A stretch of DNA of 64,000 bases from Pseudomonas agarici (GTDB lineage Bacteria > Pseudomonadota > Gammaproteobacteria > Pseudomonadales > Pseudomonadaceae): positions 62,001-126,000 of the forward strand of contig NZ_FOAR01000002.1 in the NCBI RefSeq assembly GCF_900109755.1, read 5' to 3'. Under the pieces are notes generated by a model. It was given only the letters and a program-made list of their open reading frames with translations. It was not told the DNA's origin and made no database searches. This document shows positions 36,527-45,029 of this stretch, one piece after another; positions within the stretch are counted from its first letter, which is position 1; every line of letters starts with the position of its first letter. Position numbers and translations under genes: made by a program.

Positions 36527-37438
36527 TTAGTTCCAGCGCTGTTCGAAGTTATTTTTAGAGAAGTGTTCTGTGAGGGTGTCGATAAACACCCTGACCTTGG
36601 TTGGTAGATAGCGGCGTGTCTGATACGCGATATTCATAGTAAGGCGCGGTAGTTGCCAGTCGTTTAATAATGTAACTAGCTCGCCACTTTCAAGATAGTT
36701 GTATATCGTATATTTAGGTTGGGCGATGATTCCCATACCGTGCAGTGCGGCTTTTATCGCAATTTGGCCGTCATTGGTGCGTAATGCCGGGGTGACAGGC
36801 ACTATCAATGATTTACCATCTTTTTCAAAAGGTAGTTCATTGGGGTTGTTTGCATAACTGTAAATAAGCATTTTATGATTCGCCAGATCCGTAGGCGAAA
36901 CAGGAGTGCCGTAGGTTCCCAGGTAGGCTTGCGAAGCAGCGAGCACTCGCTTGGTGACAGCCAGCTTCCTAACGGTCAAATTATTATCAGCTTCAAACTC
37001 CCGAGTACGAATTGCCAGATCGACACTATTTTCTACAACGTTCAGATATTGGTTGTCTGCAATGACATCTACATTGATATCTGGGTATCGCTTGTAGAAT
37101 TCACTCAGTAGCGGCTCGATATGTAGCAGGCAGAATGAAAGGGAGGCGGTTACCCTTAATGTTCCATGGGGATTGTCGACCGAATCTTTCGCAACTGCTT
37201 CTGCTTCCTGCAAGTCCGATAAGATGTCCTTGCAACGACGATAAAACTCCATGCCTACCTCAGTCAAGGCAAGCGATCGAGTGGTGCGTTGCACCAAGCG
37301 CACGCCAAGACGTTTTTCAAGCATGCTCAGTTGGCGGCTCGCACTGGATACCGGCAGGTCTAGTTGATCGGCTGCACGACTGATGCTTGAGGCTTCGGCA
37401 ATGTGTACAAAAAGATCAATTTCGTGAAAACGGTCCAT
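36527..37438 (-). CDS. LysR-family regulator, divergent from MFS transporter
   Basis: A 303-residue LysR protein of the CrgA/AaeR-like subgroup (HTH in HIAEASSISRAADQLDLP; effector domain from HGTLRVTASLSF). It is a paralogue of the regulator at 41698, sharing the DLAIRTREFE and TRRYLP patterns. It is divergent from the MFS gene with a 148-bp gap and so probably controls the transporter/maleylacetate reductase genes. Confidence 0.8.
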   Translation of the reverse strand: MDRFHEIDLFVHIAEASSISRAADQLDLPVSSASRQLSMLEKRLGVRLVQRTTRSLALTEVGMEFYRRCKDILSDLQEAEAVAKDSVDNPHGTLRVTASLSFCLLHIEPLLSEFYKRYPDINVDVIADNQYLNVVENSVDLAIRTREFEADNNLTVRKLAVTKRVLAASQAYLGTYGTPVSPTDLANHKMLIYSYANNPNELPFEKDGKSLIVPVTPALRTNDGQIAIKAALHGMGIIAQPKYTIYNYLESGELVTLLNDWQLPRLTMNIAYQTRRYLPTKVRVFIDTLTEHFSKNNFEQRWN

Positions 37439-37586
37439 GCCAGCTTTCCATTGAGTAGGAAGGTGTTTGCCAATATGTCGGCTATTTTTTAATGCAATGG
37501 AAGAATACCATCACGCTGCACGCCGCAGAAGACCGTCTCGCTCGTCATTGTGCACATGAATCAATATAAAAATACCGGAGGCATCA

Positions 37587-38783
37587 ATGATCCAAGCTAG
37601 GCACCATGCCCTCGTGGGGGGCTTTCTAAGCTATATGTTCGACGCCCTGGAGATCGTCATACTCGCTATCGCGCTGCCTGCAATAATGGCTGAGACGGGC
37701 ATGTCGAGGGCCGACGCAGGGTTGCTGGTCACCGCTACTCTGTTAGGTATTGGCGTAAGTAGTGTAACGGTGGGGTGGATATCGGACAAATTTGGCCGGC
37801 GGCCGGCGTTGCTGTCATCGCTTGCGCTTTTCGGAATATGCACCTGTATCATGGCTTTGCTGAACTCATGGGAACAAATGATGGCGCTTCGATTCGCCGC
37901 AGGGCTTGGCCTTGGTGGGGTTTGGAGCATTGTGTCGGCCTATATCGCCGAAACCTGGCCCAAGGAACATCAGGCACGAGCCACTTCGTTGGTTTTAAGT
38001 TCGTTTCCTCTGGGCTCTGGCGTTGCCGCCATACTCGCGGCATTAATTTTACCGGAGCATGGTTGGAGGATGCTTTTTTTAATTTGTGGAGGCTCGACGT
38101 TTATCTCCATTGCCTATGTCTATTTTTTTCTACCAGAATCTCCACAATGGTTAGCGGAACGTGATATCGACATGGGGAGGGAGGTACTGGCTGGGCCATT
38201 TGAGATATTTAAAGGGAGTCTTTTTTACCAGACGATCTTTGCAACGGTATCTGCCTCATTTTCACTACTGGCATATTGGGGTGTAACGTCTTGGCTACCG
38301 ACCTACCTGACGTCGGAGCGAGGATTTGACCTGAAATCAATGGCTATGTATTTGGTAATACTAAATGCTGCAACTTTCTTGGGTTATCTCATCTTTGGTT
38401 TTTTTGCAGATCGTTATGGTAAACGTTTAATGGTAGTGCTGTCGCTGCTGGCGACAGCTGGAGTTCTTCCGTTTTTCGCCTTCGCGCAGGATCGTTCGAC
38501 ATTAATGGTATTAGGAATGACTTACGCTTTTTTTCTGGTATTTCCAGGCCTTTACGGGTCATATTTTTCCTCGCTTTATCCCACGCGGTTGAGAACAACC
38601 GGTGCGGGGTTTTGCTTCAACGTAGGTCGTGGTGTTTCGGCTCTGGCGCCATTCGCTCTCGGGTCACTTTCCAATCAAATGGGTTTTTCGTTGGCACTTT
38701 GTCTATGTGCGGTATTTTACGGTGCGAGTGCTCTGTTTGCAGCATGTTTATCGCAAAAAAATCATGGAAAACTATGCAGTTGA
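37587..38783 (+). CDS. MFS transporter, aromatic-acid-type
   Basis: A 398-residue major facilitator with 12 predicted membrane segments. The signature loop between segments 2 and 3 is GWISDKFGRRPALL, and a repeat occurs as GFFADRYGKRLMV. FDALEIVILAIALP at the N-terminus places it with the aromatic acid/H+ symporter kind. A GGAGG lies seven bases before ATG 37587. Next to aromatic ring-cleavage genes it probably imports the growth substrate. Confidence 0.75.
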   Translation: MIQARHHALVGGFLSYMFDALEIVILAIALPAIMAETGMSRADAGLLVTATLLGIGVSSVTVGWISDKFGRRPALLSSLALFGICTCIMALLNSWEQMMALRFAAGLGLGGVWSIVSAYIAETWPKEHQARATSLVLSSFPLGSGVAAILAALILPEHGWRMLFLICGGSTFISIAYVYFFLPESPQWLAERDIDMGREVLAGPFEIFKGSLFYQTIFATVSASFSLLAYWGVTSWLPTYLTSERGFDLKSMAMYLVILNAATFLGYLIFGFFADRYGKRLMVVLSLLATAGVLPFFAFAQDRSTLMVLGMTYAFFLVFPGLYGSYFSSLYPTRLRTTGAGFCFNVGRGVSALAPFALGSLSNQMGFSLALCLCAVFYGASALFAACLSQKNHGKLCS

Positions 38784-38872
38784 GTGTTTAACCTGGTCTT
38801 ATCACAATATCTATCTTATCTATACCGTTAACAAGCCAAGTCGACCCTAAATAAGAATGAGGAGGATGCATC

Positions 38873-39997
38873 GTGGATACTGCTGATAAGCATAGCGGCG
38901 AAAAGACATCGCTGACAAATTTCGCCTATGTAAATCAAGCACAGCGTGTCGTTTTTGGCGCGGGCAGCATGAGCAAGCTCGGTGCGGAGGCGGGTGCACT
39001 GGGATTGGACCGCGTGTTGGTTCTTTGCACTCCTGGCCAACATGCGCTCGCCGAATTAGTCAGGTCGGCAATTGGTTCCGAGCGGATAGCTGGAATTTTT
39101 GATCGGGCGACGATGCATGTCCCGATAGAAGTAGCTCGTGCCGCATGCGAATTGGCAAAAAGTTGTGCGGCTGATGGGGTCGTTGCCATAGGAGGAGGAT
39201 CAACTATTGGTCTAGGTAAAGCGATTGCATTGGAGTTAAATTTACCAACTCTAGCGATTCCGACAACCTATGCCGGTTCAGAGATGACGACAATATACGG
39301 TTTAACCGAGGGAGGGCTTAAGAGAACTGGAACAGATCCTAGAGTCATGCCCCGTACAGTTTTGTATGATCCCGATTTGACACTTGATCTACCTGTAAAT
39401 ATCAGTATTACCAGTGCTTTAAATGCACTTGCGCATGGCGCTGAAGGGCTATATGGAGAAAACCGTAGTCCCGTGACCAACTTAATGGCGGAGGCTGGCA
39501 TAGCAGCCCTTGCTCGCGCGATTCCTATTTTACGCCGGCACGGTGACGGTATCTGCGATATCGACGAAATGCGCACAGCACGCTCCGATGCACTTTACGG
39601 TGCCTGGTTATGCGGGAGCGTCCTCGGTAAAGTCAGTATGGCCCTGCACCATAAACTGTGCCATACACTGGGCGGGAGTTTCAATTTATCCCATGCGGAT
39701 GTGCACTCTGTGATTCTTCCTCATGCTCTGGCTTATAATGAGATTGCCGCGCCAGAAGCCATGGATAAGATCGCACACGCTCTTGGTACAAAAAGCGCCC
39801 CTCGAGGAATGTACGATCTGGCATTGAGTAACGGTGCTCCCACAGCGTTACGAGATATCGGCATGCGTGAATCAGATCTGCCACTCGCTTGCGAGCTGGT
39901 TATGAGTAATCAATATCCAAATCCCCGCCGTCTTGAAATAAAAGCAATCGGTTATCTACTTCGTAACGCATTCGAGGGTAACCCACCTCAGGCCTGA
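38873..39997 (+). CDS. Maleylacetate reductase
   Basis: A 374-residue iron-type alcohol dehydrogenase superfamily protein. FAYVNQAQRVVFGAGS at the start, AIGGGSTIGLGKAIA for nucleotide binding, PTTYAGSEMT, and the metal/active-site histidines in HHKLCHTLGGSFNLSHADVH are those of maleylacetate reductases (TcbF/ClcE/GraC-type). It reduces maleylacetate to 3-oxoadipate, the step after hydroxyquinol ring cleavage. A GTG start at 38873 is preferred, with GGAGG before it. The dioxygenase that would supply its substrate is at 42767. Confidence 0.85.
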   Translation: MDTADKHSGEKTSLTNFAYVNQAQRVVFGAGSMSKLGAEAGALGLDRVLVLCTPGQHALAELVRSAIGSERIAGIFDRATMHVPIEVARAACELAKSCAADGVVAIGGGSTIGLGKAIALELNLPTLAIPTTYAGSEMTTIYGLTEGGLKRTGTDPRVMPRTVLYDPDLTLDLPVNISITSALNALAHGAEGLYGENRSPVTNLMAEAGIAALARAIPILRRHGDGICDIDEMRTARSDALYGAWLCGSVLGKVSMALHHKLCHTLGGSFNLSHADVHSVILPHALAYNEIAAPEAMDKIAHALGTKSAPRGMYDLALSNGAPTALRDIGMRESDLPLACELVMSNQYPNPRRLEIKAIGYLLRNAFEGNPPQA

Positions 39998-40072
39998 AAA
40001 ATAAGCATTTAAATATTTTTATTACTGTTTTCCATGCGTTAATTCTATCCCAAAAGCAGAGATTTATATAAT

Positions 40073-40636
40073 ATGAAACAAATTCCTTCAATCGCAGTAG
40101 TAGTGGGGAGTCTAAGAAAAGACTCTATTAATCGAAAAGTTGCCAATGCACTCATTGAGATGGCGTCTGGTAGACTGCACATCAAAATTGTAGAGATAGG
40201 TGATTTGCCGCTTTATAATCAAGATATTGACGATGATACACCGCCTAAGGCCTATACTGTATTTCGACAGGAGTTGCAGAGTGCAGATGGTTATCTATTT
40301 GTAACCCCGGAATATAATCGATCGATCCCGGGGGTTCTAAAAAACGCTATCGATGTTGGATCGCGGCCATACGGTAAAAGCTCATGGGGTCGCGCAAAAC
40401 CAGCAGCGATAATTAGCACTTCGCCAGGTGCTATCGGCGGATTCGGAGCTAATCAGCATCTTCGTCAATGTTTTGTTTTCCTCGATATATTATGCATGCA
40501 ACAACCTGAGGCTTATTTGGGTAATGCGAGTACTTTTTTCGATGATAAAGGGGAGCTCAATGAAAAAACTAAACCTTTTTTACAGAGTATAGTTGACGAT
40601 TTTATTAAGCACGTCGAGCGTATCTTAAAACATTGA
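40073..40636 (+). CDS. NAD(P)H-dependent FMN / quinone reductase (ChrR/YieF-like)
   Basis: A 187-residue flavodoxin-fold reductase. The FMN-phosphate loop VVGSLRKDSINRKVA, the TPEYNRSIPGVLKNAIDVGSR motif and STSPGAIGGFGANQHLR are diagnostic. Such enzymes reduce quinones or supply reduced flavin to monooxygenases. In this cluster it could reduce hydroxybenzoquinone to hydroxyquinol or serve a monooxygenase encoded elsewhere. AT-rich coding with A-ending codons, unlike core Pseudomonas genes. Confidence 0.8.
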   Translation: MKQIPSIAVVVGSLRKDSINRKVANALIEMASGRLHIKIVEIGDLPLYNQDIDDDTPPKAYTVFRQELQSADGYLFVTPEYNRSIPGVLKNAIDVGSRPYGKSSWGRAKPAAIISTSPGAIGGFGANQHLRQCFVFLDILCMQQPEAYLGNASTFFDDKGELNEKTKPFLQSIVDDFIKHVERILKH

Positions 40637-40997
40637 GGCTGTATCTATTGTTGCATAGAAGTCGGGGGTTAAGTTTTTGAAGGTGGTTTTGATGTGGTGC
40701 GATGGTTTTATTTAAGTTGGATTTTTTGTAAGTTGCTTAACCCCTTGGCCTGAAAGTGTCGTGATCTGGGACGTTGTTATTAAGTTGTTACGTGCGGAGT
40801 GTCGATGGCTTCCTGTCCTGGTTTAGATGTCGTTAATGGTGGTTGCTAATTTAATCAGGTGTTAGCGGATAGACACCGGTCGTTGTTGTGGCTTTATTGT
40901 AAGGTTTTTTAATCTTAGTGTCGGTGCATTATTTTAATACGGTGCGGGTGGTTTGTTTTCCTAGATAAATTCTCTATCTGACGTTTAAGGAGTGTAT
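40637..40997. other. 361-bp AT/GT-rich gap
   Basis: No credible gene, terminator or repeat seen. The plus strand is rich in G and T and poor in C. It probably holds the promoter of the small NTF2-like gene that follows. Confidence 0.5.
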
Positions 40998-41387
40998 ATG
41001 AGTGACATGAGTAAAATTGATTCTATTATTCGTGAGCTTGAAAATAAACGCTACCGAGCTATGGTTGCGAGAGACTTTGTAGGGCTTTCTAAACTTATGC
41101 ATTCCGAGCTTTCCTATGCTCACTCATCGGGGTCGGTAGACAGTTTGTCCAGTTACTTAAGAAAGTGCGAGGCTGGGTTTTATATTTACCATCATATAGA
41201 GCATCCGATTGATTCTATTATTATAATAGATAATACTGCATTAGTGCGCGGTGAGATGAATGCAGAAATTACCGTAGATGGTAAAAAGAAGCAGCTAAGA
41301 AATAAGATGCTGGCAGTGTGGATAAACGAATCGCAAGGATGGAAGCTGCTTGCTTATCAACCAACACCCGTTATCCAAATTTCTTAG
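40998..41387 (+). CDS. NTF2-like / DUF4440 small protein
   Basis: A 129-residue protein with the SnoaL/NTF2-like cone fold pattern: MVARDFVGLSKLMHSELSYAHSSGSVDSLSS and a final strand pair ending in GWKLLAYQPTPVI. This is DUF4440-like. AAGGAG lies six bases before the ATG at 40998. Members bind small ligands or act as isomerases and dehydratases; the substrate is unknown. The gene is AT-rich, like its neighbours. Confidence 0.65.
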   Translation: MSDMSKIDSIIRELENKRYRAMVARDFVGLSKLMHSELSYAHSSGSVDSLSSYLRKCEAGFYIYHHIEHPIDSIIIIDNTALVRGEMNAEITVDGKKKQLRNKMLAVWINESQGWKLLAYQPTPVIQIS

Positions 41388-41697
41388 ATACCATGAGCAG
41401 AGGGGCGAGAAGGTAATTTTTTCTACGGGTTTACATTGGTTATTATCTATATAAGATAAAGGACAGTATTTTAATATTCGTCTTTATTGGTACTCGCTTA
41501 AACCGTAGGATGCAAAGCCAACACCATATGCCAGAGCATGGTTATGTTAAAGCAGTAGAAGGGCGTGTGTCTGCGCCCTTTTTAAAGCAATACTCTTATG
41601 AGAAGTGTTGTCGCCTCAAGGAGGAAAATCAATTTTTTCAAAAGGCCTTATTTGACTAGGATAGACGTGATTAAGATATGGAGATTTGCCCGGTTGA
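41388..41697. other. 310-bp intergenic region
   Basis: Lies between the convergent NTF2-like gene and the leftward LysR gene. AT-rich; no gene or clear intrinsic terminator is visible. Confidence 0.4.
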
Positions 41698-42612
41698 TTA
41701 GCGCATCCAGTATAGTTCGTATTTTTCTTTTTCAAATACACTTATCATGAAATCGATAAAAATTCTAGTTCTGGCAGGCAGGTAGCGCCGCTCCTGAAAT
41801 GCCATATTAATCGTTAGATCGGGAAGTCGCCATTCATCTAATACCGGTATTAGACGTCCGGCAATCAGGTCGTCATGTACAATATATTTTGGTTGTACCA
41901 GAATACCCGCCCCTGCAATTGCAGCAGCGCGTGCAATTTGCCCATCATTTGTTTCCAAAAGCGGATCGATTTTAATTGATCTGTTTTTTCCGTTGTTTGA
42001 AAAATTTAGAATTCGATGTTGGTGTGCGTGGTTGTATATCATTATGTCATGATTACATAGATCCTCTACGTGCTTGGGCGTTCCTCGATGGCGTAAGTAT
42101 TCCGGAGAGGCCGCTAGGACCCGGCGGGTCTGGGCCAGGCGGCGTATGGTGATATTAGAGTCAGGCTCGAATTCTCGGGTTCTGATAGCTAAGTCAATGC
42201 CATTATCAATAATATCATCATAGCGATTTTCACCGAGGATTTTGATCTTGATTTGTGGGTAGAGCTTTTTAAAAGCCGGCAAAATAGGCGCAATATGGAG
42301 CATCGAAAAGGAAATAGATGCGGTAATAGTCAAGGTCCCGCTAGGCTCCACCAGTGAGGTTGTTATTGATGTCTCTGCTTCACGGAGCTGACTGAGTATG
42401 TTTTTGCAATGGCCGACAAATTCGTGTCCCGCTGGAGTAAGTGATAGTCGTCGGGTGTTACGCTCAATTAGTCTAACGTTTAGGCGTTGCTCTAATGCTG
42501 CTAGATGGCGAGTGGCAGACGCAGTAGAAATCTCAAGTAATCCGGCAGCTTTGCTTAATGTTCCCAATTCGGCTGTGTAAACAAGCAGTTCTAGCTCGGT
42601 AAGTCGATCCAT
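41698..42612 (-). CDS. LysR-family regulator, divergent from hydroxyquinol dioxygenase
   Basis: A 304-residue LysR protein with its HTH in TAELGTLSKAAGLLEISTASAT. It is a paralogue of the regulator at 36527 and shares GTLTITASISFSMLHI and the DLAIRTREFEPDSN segment. It is divergent from the dioxygenase gene with a 154-bp gap and so is the likely activator of that gene, perhaps in response to hydroxyquinol or its precursor. Confidence 0.8.
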   Translation of the reverse strand: MDRLTELELLVYTAELGTLSKAAGLLEISTASATRHLAALEQRLNVRLIERNTRRLSLTPAGHEFVGHCKNILSQLREAETSITTSLVEPSGTLTITASISFSMLHIAPILPAFKKLYPQIKIKILGENRYDDIIDNGIDLAIRTREFEPDSNITIRRLAQTRRVLAASPEYLRHRGTPKHVEDLCNHDIMIYNHAHQHRILNFSNNGKNRSIKIDPLLETNDGQIARAAAIAGAGILVQPKYIVHDDLIAGRLIPVLDEWRLPDLTINMAFQERRYLPARTRIFIDFMISVFEKEKYELYWMR

Positions 42613-42766
42613 AAAGCTTGTGCCTCACGACTAATAAATTATTTCAAATGCGAAATTAACAATTTCTTTTTTGAGCTGTCGTACATCGCTGAGTGGCATT
42701 ATAGTGTATCTGAATGTTCTTTATCTGTACTACAATCTACAAAAAACGTACAAGAGGAAATGATCT

Positions 42767-43636
42767 ATGCGAAACCTTGACGAGCAAACCATTACTCAAG
42801 CGGTGCTCGCTCGTAATGCTGACACCGAAGACCCTCGTCTTCATCAAATAATGACGAGCTTAGTTCAGCATCTGCATGCATTTGCCAGAGATGTCAAGCT
42901 GACCGAAGATGAGTGGCTCAAGGGTATTGAGTTCTTAACCGCTACTGGAAAAATATGTTCTACTGCCCGCCAAGAATTTATCCTGCTGTCTGATACGCTT
43001 GGGCTTTCGACGTTAATTGTCGCGCAAAACCATAGAAAACCTCAGGGCTGTACTGAGGCGACTGTGTTCGGCCCCTTCCATGTCAGCGACGCACCACGGT
43101 ATGAGTTAGGCGCGGACATCAGCAATGGCATGCAAGGAATTCCTTGGTGGGTCAGTGGCACGATTCGAGGCCTGGATGGCGAGCCGGTGCCTTACGCCGA
43201 AATAGAGGTCTGGCAGGCTGACGATCTCGGATTTTACGACGTGCAATACGAACAATTGACCGAATATCAAGGTCGTGCTGTCCTGCGTGCTGATGCCCAG
43301 GGAGCCTATCGATTTAAGACTATCGTGCCAAAGGCATACCCTATTCCGAGCGACGGGCCGGTGGGAACGCTAATCAAGGCGTTGAATCGTCATCCTTGGA
43401 GGCCCGCCCATTTGCATTTTATGATTTCTGCTGATGGTTACGAACGTTTGGTCACGCATGTTTTTCAAGAGAATGGCGAATACCTCGATTCTGATGCTGT
43501 CTTCGGTGTGCGTTCCTCATTGATCGCTGAGTGGAATTATCACGTGAGCGGAACGACGCCCGACGGCCTAAGTTGCACTGAACCTTACTACACTTTGGAT
43601 TTTGATTTCGTACTTAATGCTATAGCTCCTGATTAA
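42767..43636 (+). CDS. Hydroxyquinol 1,2-dioxygenase (intradiol)
   Basis: A 289-residue intradiol dioxygenase with an N-terminal helical linker domain and the Fe(III) ligands Tyr157 (DLGFYDVQ), Tyr191 (PKAYPIPSDGPVG), His215 and His217 (RPAHLHF). The pattern LGFYDVQ and PSDGPVGTLIKAL is that of hydroxyquinol 1,2-dioxygenases rather than catechol 1,2-dioxygenases. It cleaves benzene-1,2,4-triol to maleylacetate, the substrate of the reductase at 38873. GAGGAAATGATCT precedes the ATG. It is the last plus-strand gene of the island. Confidence 0.88.
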   Translation: MRNLDEQTITQAVLARNADTEDPRLHQIMTSLVQHLHAFARDVKLTEDEWLKGIEFLTATGKICSTARQEFILLSDTLGLSTLIVAQNHRKPQGCTEATVFGPFHVSDAPRYELGADISNGMQGIPWWVSGTIRGLDGEPVPYAEIEVWQADDLGFYDVQYEQLTEYQGRAVLRADAQGAYRFKTIVPKAYPIPSDGPVGTLIKALNRHPWRPAHLHFMISADGYERLVTHVFQENGEYLDSDAVFGVRSSLIAEWNYHVSGTTPDGLSCTEPYYTLDFDFVLNAIAPD

Positions 43637-44013
43637 TAATATTATCTATCAGGCTCGTGGGGCGCTAACTGTACAAATCTGCGCGTGACTATTTTTTCAA
43701 AAAAACCAGCCTTCGTGCAAGTAAGGCTGGGATTCAAGATAGGAGTCATTCGTTGTTAATTGATTTGCAATGGTGCGATTGCTAGTTGTTAATATTTTTA
43801 AGTGTGTCAACCAATGGTTTGGATTTAAGCATAGATCTATTGGCAGGTTTAAAGTGATTGGGCTTTGCGTCCGACAAAAATATATAAATATAAATTTTTA
43901 TGATGGCGGTTATTCAAGAGACGTTGTTGTGAAAGGAAGCACTCTTCCGTCACCAGGAAATTTTACAACGGTTATCTTCGCTGGACGATAGCAGGGTGGC
44001 GAACTAAAAGATT
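43637..44013. other. 377-bp AT-rich gap with a minus-strand terminator
   Basis: Between the convergent dioxygenase and LysR genes. It contains a good minus-strand terminator near its left side (separate entry). The space between that terminator and the LysR stop (43731-44013) is not explained by a gene; a 73-codon plus-strand frame there is not convincing. Confidence 0.45.
43699..43730 (-). terminator. Rho-independent terminator read from the minus strand
   Basis: CCAGCCTT (43706-43713) and AAGGCTGG (43723-43730) form an 8-bp stem with a 9-nt loop. On the minus strand it is followed by a run of T (A-run at 43699-43705 on the plus strand). It lies about 285 bp downstream of the LysR stop at 44014. 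Confidence 0.7.
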
Positions 44014-44901
44014 TCAGTATATCTTGAGCTCTCTAGTGGCAAAATTAATAAATTCCCGCACTATAGCCGACCTTCGCATATGAGGATGGAAGAGAAACCA
44101 AAGATCATGTCCAAAATTTAATAATGGACCTTCAAGCTTCACTAACGAGTCCCTCGCATCTCCAACGAAGCACGGAAGGTAGCCAATTCCAAAGCCTGCC
44201 TCAATAGCATCAGCAAGTGACAATACAGAGTTTACAGAAAAAACTACTCGTTCTGTTGGAATATTTTTTTTTATAAATTTAGCTGGGGATAATGACGAAA
44301 GATTGTCACATAAAGTGACCCAATCGCACTGAAGTATTTCTGCTCCCCGAGGCAGGATGCGATTAGTGTAGTCCATTGATCGACCGTATAGATCCCAATT
44401 AGTCCTTCCTAGGCATCGGCCGGCAAGATTCTCTGGTGGTGCATCTGTCGCACGTAATGCCACGTCAGAATCGGATGTCGCCAAATTTAATGCGTTGTTA
44501 TCGATGGTTATCTTTATTCTGATTTTTGGCTGCTGTTTCTTGAATGCTATTAACATTGGCATTAACACATGAAACAGCAATGTGTCATTCGTAGTCAACC
44601 GAAGCTCGCCAGTAGGTTGAGTATTATCCTCCGACAGGCTTTGCACTACGCTATCGATGTCCTCATCAATCCGATGGGCGAGCTCAACGACTGCTATGCC
44701 GGCTGCGGTTAGTTCATAGCGTGTTCTGTGGCGTTGAAATAGAGGAGTAGAAAGCTGAGTCTCAAGCTGCCGTAGGCGCCGAAATACTGTTGATGCATTG
44801 ACACATAGCCTCGTTGCGGCCCCGGATAAACTCCCTGTCTCGGCGACCGCCATGACGAGCTTCAGGTCATTCCAGCCCAATCTGTGCGATAAGCTACTCA
44901 T
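44014..44901 (-). CDS. LysR-family regulator
   Basis: A 295-residue LysR protein with HTH in VAETGSLSGAATRLCVNASTVFRRL. The ATG at 44899-44901 has GGAG four bases before it; an ATG four codons earlier is less likely. It lies downstream of the amidohydrolase gene on the same strand and could control it. AT-rich, like its neighbours. Confidence 0.78.
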   Translation of the reverse strand: MSSLSHRLGWNDLKLVMAVAETGSLSGAATRLCVNASTVFRRLRQLETQLSTPLFQRHRTRYELTAAGIAVVELAHRIDEDIDSVVQSLSEDNTQPTGELRLTTNDTLLFHVLMPMLIAFKKQQPKIRIKITIDNNALNLATSDSDVALRATDAPPENLAGRCLGRTNWDLYGRSMDYTNRILPRGAEILQCDWVTLCDNLSSLSPAKFIKKNIPTERVVFSVNSVLSLADAIEAGFGIGYLPCFVGDARDSLVKLEGPLLNFGHDLWFLFHPHMRRSAIVREFINFATRELKIY

Positions 44902-45029
44902 CCCACTCCACATCCATAATGTATATGGATTTAGATATTAGAGCATTTTTGAATGTATAGCATAGCGTTTTTATCATCCATGGCGTGAGCCAAAAAACCT
45001 CTGCGAAACAAGAACAACTCGATTTAAAG

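Noticed and set aside
43770..43991. 73-codon plus-strand frame after the dioxygenase gene
   Set aside because: AT-rich random-looking composition, no Shine-Dalgarno site, and it overlaps the possible 3' UTR of the LysR gene.
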